Assembly: GCA_947630855.1 (NCBI GenBank)
Contig: CANRJF010000004.1
Coordinates: 1-64,000 of the forward strand
DNA length: 64,000 nucleotides
Direction of reading: 5' to 3'
DNA from: an uncultured Lachnospiraceae bacterium
Lineage (GTDB): Bacteria > Bacillota > Clostridia > Lachnospirales > Lachnospiraceae
Both the position numbers and the translations under genes were made by a program. The notes beneath the pieces were generated by a model, which did not search any database, was not told the DNA's origin, and was given only the letters and a program-made list of their open reading frames with translations. Positions 59,023 through 64,000 of the stretch are shown here, in pieces (position 1 is the first letter of the stretch; every line of letters begins with the position of its first letter).

Positions 59023-60507
59023 CTACTCCCCTGCCCTGATAATCGAAAGGGTAAACCCATCCTTTGGGCGTATCTCAAATTCTTTTACCAGATGAAATTC
59101 CGGGTGAAGGCGAAGCTGTTTTTTTACAAAAGCATTTTCATTACAGTATAAAACCATGATTCCGCCTTTTACTAAATGTTCCTTTGACTTTTTAAAAAAA
59201 TCCCGGTAAAACATGTCCTGTTCCTCTTTCGTCTTTTTTCCCCGCATGGGGAGATTTGCAATAATCTCATCAAAAAGGTATTTGTGCTGAAATTCAAAAT
59301 AATCCCGTTTAATTAAATTTGCGGAAATTCCTGCCAGCTTTATATTTTCTTTCGCACCTGCTATGGCTTCACCGTAAATATCCACTCCGTACACCTCTCC
59401 TGCGGGAATCTTTTTACAGCGTTCCACCAGCATAGTACCCACACCGCAGCAGGGGTCTAACACGTTTCCTCTTTCTTTTAAATAAGGGGCGGAAAGTTCC
59501 ATAAGAAGCGCCGCCAAAGAAGGGTGGATGGAGGCTGAAATGATATGGACGCGGTAGAAAAAACGCTCCATGGGTATGGTATTCATTTTCAAAAAACCAT
59601 GCAGCTTTCCCTCTTTCCCCGCAAGCAGCCGCACTTCAAATTCATAGTCATCTGTGGAATTAACCAGTTTTCTGCCGCTTAATTCCTCAAGAGTATGCGC
59701 CGCTTTTTTTGCATAAAGGCTTCTTTCCTTTAAATCCATACCGCATCTGACTTCTAAACGAAAGTAAAAAGGCCCCGGCTCTTTATGGCATTTTTCCAGC
59801 AGCGCCAAAAGATTGGAGGAGATAAGTGCCGCTCCTGTTTCCTGGGGCTTTGAATCTGTGGTAATCTCCTCTTTTATGGCAAGGGGAAATAAAAGTTCCC
59901 GGAATGTGCGTATTTTTACCACATCCCTTAAATTATCCACCACCGCCCTGACCCCCAGGGAATTATAGCTTATTTTCTCCCCAGAAAGCTGTTTTCCTGT
60001 CACTTCCTGAAATGCCGGGCCTGTGGTAAGGAAAATCAACAGTTTTTTATTCCAGCCGGAAAATGTATGGCTTGTATTCTCCTGCTGCCTTAAAATCTGC
60101 TCTAAGGCGCGAAGCTCCTCTGATACGTGTTTCTTTTCCTCCTCTTTGGGCTTATACTGTATCAGGGCGTCATACTGTTCCTTTAACATGGGTATGTAGG
60201 GGGAGGCATCTGTTTTTGCCAGGGCTTTTAAATATATGCTTCTCACAAACATCTGCCCTTCTTTTTTGTAGGCATGATACAGGGCATCTGCCTGCTCCTT
60301 CGCCTTTAAATCCCCTAACAGCGCCGCCGCGTTTTTTCGCACCTTCGGGTCACTGTCATCTAGTAAATCCGCCACCGCTTTAGCATCCCCTAAAAGTTCC
60401 TTCGCCTTTTTGTAATTTTCCTCTTCCTTTATGGCTGCCTTAAGGCTGCTCAGAGACTGGCGCACATCCATGCCCTTTAAAATATTTTGAATAAGCTGTG
60501 ATACCAT
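59023..60507 (-). CDS. RNA methyltransferase-like protein (HEAT-like N-terminus, UPF0020/Trm-type SAM domain)
   Basis: LDPCCGVGTMLVERCKK motif I, IIANLPMRGKK (N-L-P-M) catalytic-type motif. Confidence 0.8.
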   Translation of the reverse strand: MVSQLIQNILKGMDVRQSLSSLKAAIKEEENYKKAKELLGDAKAVADLLDDSDPKVRKNAAALLGDLKAKEQADALYHAYKKEGQMFVRSIYLKALAKTDASPYIPMLKEQYDALIQYKPKEEEKKHVSEELRALEQILRQQENTSHTFSGWNKKLLIFLTTGPAFQEVTGKQLSGEKISYNSLGVRAVVDNLRDVVKIRTFRELLFPLAIKEEITTDSKPQETGAALISSNLLALLEKCHKEPGPFYFRLEVRCGMDLKERSLYAKKAAHTLEELSGRKLVNSTDDYEFEVRLLAGKEGKLHGFLKMNTIPMERFFYRVHIISASIHPSLAALLMELSAPYLKERGNVLDPCCGVGTMLVERCKKIPAGEVYGVDIYGEAIAGAKENIKLAGISANLIKRDYFEFQHKYLFDEIIANLPMRGKKTKEEQDMFYRDFFKKSKEHLVKGGIMVLYCNENAFVKKQLRLHPEFHLVKEFEIRPKDGFTLSIIRAGE

Positions 60508-60581
60508 ATATTTTCCTTTCCCGGTAAATTTAAGAATATTGCGTTCAACACTTGATACCAAAATGCAGGCATTCCGTGCAG

Positions 60582-61367
60582 TCAGGCTTTTGACCCTGGT
60601 ATCATATAATACAAAATACCATACAGTTCCCGCACATAAAAGGTGGGCAGAAACCCTAAAAACGTGCGGCTTGGCGTACTGTAACTTTTGACTCCCAATT
60701 TTTCTGCCACCTTGTTTGCCCGGTATTCGTGAAATTCGCTGGTTATAATCGTAATTTCACCTTCTATACCCTGCTCCTTTAATATTTCCAGAGAATATTT
60801 CAGATTTTCCTCTGTGGTGGTGGAAGCATCCTCCAGAAAAAGACGTTCCCCGGCAATGCCTTTTTTTGTAAGATACCGGTACATGCATTCCGCTTCACTG
60901 ATATCTTCCCCCGGCCCCTGCCCCCCGGAGAGGACGCATACCGCCTCCGTGTTTTCCTCTAAATAACGGTATGCAGCTTCTAACCGCTCTCTCAACACTG
61001 TGCTGGGACGTTCCCCTTTTACACTGCATCCCAATAAAACTGCCGTGGTATTTTCCGGCGGAGTATGCATCGCCGCGCGCACTATTCCTACCGTCTCAAT
61101 TAAAGCCGTCATTCCCACAGCCGCCACGAGACATGCAGCACATACAAGCGCCGCCTTTCCTCCGGGAGTGCTCCACAAATTCCTTATAAACGCATGTATC
61201 TTAATATAAAAAATCCCGTACAAAAACATCAGCCCGGATATCGCCATGCCCGTCACGCTTCCAATGGAAAAAATTGTAAAAGAGGGCAGGGCAAACCACA
61301 AAAACAATACTGCCGCCGCCACTGTAATAATCATATGCAAACGATTCATCTTCCGTAATTCCCCCAT
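60582..61367 (-). CDS. YdcF/DUF218-family membrane protein
   Basis: TTAVLLGCSVKGERPSTVLRERLEAAYRYL, VLSGGQGPGEDISEAECM. Confidence 0.88.
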   Translation of the reverse strand: MGELRKMNRLHMIITVAAAVLFLWFALPSFTIFSIGSVTGMAISGLMFLYGIFYIKIHAFIRNLWSTPGGKAALVCAACLVAAVGMTALIETVGIVRAAMHTPPENTTAVLLGCSVKGERPSTVLRERLEAAYRYLEENTEAVCVLSGGQGPGEDISEAECMYRYLTKKGIAGERLFLEDASTTTEENLKYSLEILKEQGIEGEITIITSEFHEYRANKVAEKLGVKSYSTPSRTFLGFLPTFYVRELYGILYYMIPGSKA

Positions 61368-61377
61368 AAAAACTTAT

Positions 61378-61411
61378 ATCGTATCTGTTTTTGTACCCTC
61401 ACAGATACGAT
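61378..61411 (-). repeat. dispersed hairpin repeat family 2 (ydcF-like leader)
   Basis: ATCGTATCTGT-GAGGGTACAAAA-ACAGATACGAT, 11-bp perfect stem. Confidence 0.7.
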
Positions 61412-61461
61412 GGAAAAATTATAGCATCTATGGTTTTAAAAATCAAGAAAGCCCTTATTTT

Positions 61462-62841
61462 CTACTCATTTTTCCCTGCCAGTATTCTTGCGTTTTCCGC
61501 CACTCTTGCTTTCCCCAGGGGATATAAAAATTTAAGGGACAACGCCAGCAGGAAAAATCCCAGTGCCGGGACAAGACAGGTAATCATATAGATTCCCTTT
61601 ACCACATCCTCGTCAAAAGCCGTTGCCTGGGTGTAACCGATAATACTTAACAAAATACCGCTTAACCCGGAAGACGCTGCCTGGCCTAGCTTTCTTGCAA
61701 AGGAATACACCGCGTAAATCGTCCCGTCAGCCCGCTCTCCCATGTGCACCTGTGTATCATCAATGACATCTGTTATCATTGCCCATGTAATCAGGGAAAA
61801 AATGGCAAGACCGATGTAGGCAATCCCAAACATAATAACAAATACCCAGGCATTGGTTGTTTTCATAAAATAAGTGATTACCAGCACGGCTCCGCTGAAA
61901 ACCGCCGATATTACCCCCAGTTCTTTCCTGCCCAATTTTTCCGACAATTTCACTGTAAATATGGCACAAACTAATGTGACGGCAACTCCCACAAAACTGG
62001 AAACAGACTGTGCAGCCACGTTTCCGAAATAATTAGGGTAAACATAAGACGCCATTCCCGATAAAGTAAGCTGTGCCATAAGCATACACACGGAACTTAC
62101 AATAATTCCAATCAGGGGACGGTTTTTCCCCAGGCTTACCAAAAGTTCTTTTAAATTGAATTTTTCCGTTTTTTTCGGCACTTTCACCCTTTCCGTGGTG
62201 ATTGTGTAACAGATAAGATAACAGATAACCGCCCCGATAGAACAAGCCAGAGCGGCAAGCATCATCTTCCTGCCGGACAGCACACTGTTTCCCCCCGCAT
62301 CCCTGTAATAAACCACTAAGGGCAGCACCACTCCGATGATGGTAGACGCTAAAGATGCCCCGATGGTACGGAAATTGGATAGCTGCGCCCTGTCCCTTGG
62401 TTCCCCGGAAATGGCAGACGCCATGGCTCCATAAGGAATATTAATGCTGGTATAAAATACACTCCCCCACAGGATATAGGTAAAAAACATCCAGAAAATT
62501 TTAAATCCCATGGGCATATCCGCAAACCAGGAAGCGTACATAAGAAAGGACGCCACCGCCACCGGGCCGCACATCCTTCTAATCCAGGGCAGAAATTTGC
62601 CCCGGGGTTTAGGCTGGCTCCTGTCTACAATCTCTCCCATTGCCACATCGGTAAAGGCGTCCAAAAACCGTGCCAGCATCATCATAATGCCTACCAGACC
62701 GCCGGAAACCCCCATAACATCCGTATAAAACTTCATTAAAAACATTGTGGACAGGATAAACATAAAGTCATTGCCGAAATCTCCAAACATATAGCCGATT
62801 TTATCCGGAAACCCAAATTTTTTTACTTCTTGTTTTTCCAT
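61462..62841 (-). CDS. GPH-family MFS sugar/glucuronide transporter
   Basis: 459 aa; KIGYMFGDFGNDFMFILSTMFLMKFYTDVMGVS, DAFTDVAMGEIVDRS motif; next to beta-glucuronidase. Confidence 0.92.
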   Translation of the reverse strand: MEKQEVKKFGFPDKIGYMFGDFGNDFMFILSTMFLMKFYTDVMGVSGGLVGIMMMLARFLDAFTDVAMGEIVDRSQPKPRGKFLPWIRRMCGPVAVASFLMYASWFADMPMGFKIFWMFFTYILWGSVFYTSINIPYGAMASAISGEPRDRAQLSNFRTIGASLASTIIGVVLPLVVYYRDAGGNSVLSGRKMMLAALACSIGAVICYLICYTITTERVKVPKKTEKFNLKELLVSLGKNRPLIGIIVSSVCMLMAQLTLSGMASYVYPNYFGNVAAQSVSSFVGVAVTLVCAIFTVKLSEKLGRKELGVISAVFSGAVLVITYFMKTTNAWVFVIMFGIAYIGLAIFSLITWAMITDVIDDTQVHMGERADGTIYAVYSFARKLGQAASSGLSGILLSIIGYTQATAFDEDVVKGIYMITCLVPALGFFLLALSLKFLYPLGKARVAENARILAGKNE

Positions 62842-62851
62842 AATTCTCCCC

Positions 62852-64000
62852 CTATGCTTTTTGTCCTTTATAATCTGAGGGAAGTTTTTCCCAGCGTTCC
62901 TTTAACAGGTATGCCACATCCTTTGGCTGTCTCTGCCTGGTAAAGACGCCTTTCTTATTTCCGTTGACACGAAGTATTCCTTCCGTTGTCTGAAAATCCG
63001 CAAAATTCCAAATCTGTTCCCCCTTAATAAAATCATAGCTGTCAAATACTTGATGGGTCATATCCAGATATTCCCTTTGATATTCCTGGCTCCACATAAC
63101 AGAGGGCAGTTTATGCTCACTTGCCAGGGTATCCGCCCCATATTCTGAGAAAATAAAAGGTTTATTTAATTTTAAGTTTTTCCAGCCGTCCAGCTCTTTC
63201 CTGAAAAGTTCCTCTGCGTCGCAAATCTCATATCCTCCTTTAACATACCAGCCATAGTACCGGTTTAAGGCAATAATATCGCTAAAATTATAGCACTTGC
63301 AGGTATCCGGGAGAGAGTTCATCACCAGGGCAAATGTCCTTGGGCGTTTCTGCGGGTCTAACTCCAGGGCTTTACGGAATACTTCTTCAAAATAGGGCAC
63401 AGCGGCTTCATTGGTACTCTCCGGCTCATTGAGAAGGCTCCAGGCAATGACACAGGGATGATTTTTATCCCTGACAATCAGTTCTTCCAAAGCTTTTAAA
63501 TGTGCCTTTAACAATTCTCCCGTAGTTTCTTTCTCAAAAAAAGCTGTCTGCTTTCCTGTGCTTGCCTCCATAAAATTCATAAGGCTGGCAAAAAGCCCTA
63601 CCGCCGCCACCTCATCTATGACAAGAAAGCCTTCCCTGTCCGCCATCTGATAGATTTCTTCGCTGTAAGGATAATGGGCAGTACGGAAGGAATTGGCGCC
63701 AATCCATTTCATAAGTTCAAAATCCCGCTTCATCACATTGATATCAAAGCCCCGTCCTACAATATCCGCATCCTCATGTTTTCCAAAACCTTTCAGGTAA
63801 ACAGGCTTTTTGTTCAGTAAAATATTTTCCCCCTGAATTTCTACGGTGCGGATTCCGATTTCCTGTTCATAACAGTCAATGACTTCTTCCCCGTCAACAA
63901 TACACACTTTAAGACAGTATAAATACCCGTCTCCCACCTGCCATAAATGGGCATGTTCCACATGCAAAGCGCCCTCTTTTCCTGAGCTATCCGCCACTTT
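62852..64000 (-). CDS. uidA: beta-glucuronidase (GH2), 5' end beyond window
   Basis: SFRTAHYPYSEEIY, AWSLLNEPES, NRYYGWYV, FSEYGADT, NKKGVFTRQRQPK (N-K glucuronic-acid motif). Confidence 0.92.
   Translation of the reverse strand, partial: KVADSSGKEGALHVEHAHLWQVGDGYLYCLKVCIVDGEEVIDCYEQEIGIRTVEIQGENILLNKKPVYLKGFGKHEDADIVGRGFDINVMKRDFELMKWIGANSFRTAHYPYSEEIYQMADREGFLVIDEVAAVGLFASLMNFMEASTGKQTAFFEKETTGELLKAHLKALEELIVRDKNHPCVIAWSLLNEPESTNEAAVPYFEEVFRKALELDPQKRPRTFALVMNSLPDTCKCYNFSDIIALNRYYGWYVKGGYEICDAEELFRKELDGWKNLKLNKPFIFSEYGADTLASEHKLPSVMWSQEYQREYLDMTHQVFDSYDFIKGEQIWNFADFQTTEGILRVNGNKKGVFTRQRQPKDVAYLLKERWEKLPSDYKGQKA

Noticed and set aside
1-64000. rRNA, tRNA, prophage or transposase genes
   Set aside because: Looked for by eye among ORFs and intergenic regions; none recognised. 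A tRNAscan/Rfam run would be decisive.

Overview
This 64-kb window looks like a low-GC Clostridia chromosome, probably Lachnospiraceae-like (inferred from gene content). Most genes lie on the minus strand. No rRNA, tRNA, CRISPR array, prophage or transposase was recognised. Recognisable blocks: typA; hisA-like/glnA/ANTAR/dapF/dapL; a two-component/HD-GYP/CheR/HPt signalling cluster; a GH3 glycosidase; a polar amino-acid ABC transporter; an HlyD/MacB-type efflux pair; a GH13 amylase; clpX-clpS-clpA; ilvE; a two-component system; larB/larC; a PIN/AbrB toxin-antitoxin pair; a partial spoVA operon; a self-contained fructose PTS operon; an RNA methyltransferase / EF-G-like-NYN GTPase / membrane-protein operon; and a beta-glucuronidase/GPH transporter pair. 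Main points for follow-up: (1) a TetM/EF-G-like ribosomal GTPase fused to an intact YacP/Rae1-like NYN nuclease domain, translationally coupled to a membrane protein and next to an RNA methyltransferase; (2) a ~590-bp imperfect inverted repeat filling one intergenic space, whose arms look like two diverged copies of one sequence; (3) two families of short dispersed hairpin repeats, mostly just upstream of start codons; (4) an unusual number of apparent gene lesions (TGA in an HPt gene at a usual Cys position, TAG in clpX, frameshift in clpA, frameshift at a histidine kinase C-terminus, active-site deletion in GH3), plus operons missing expected members. All calls come from reading the sequence and the supplied ORFs. 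No database search was run.
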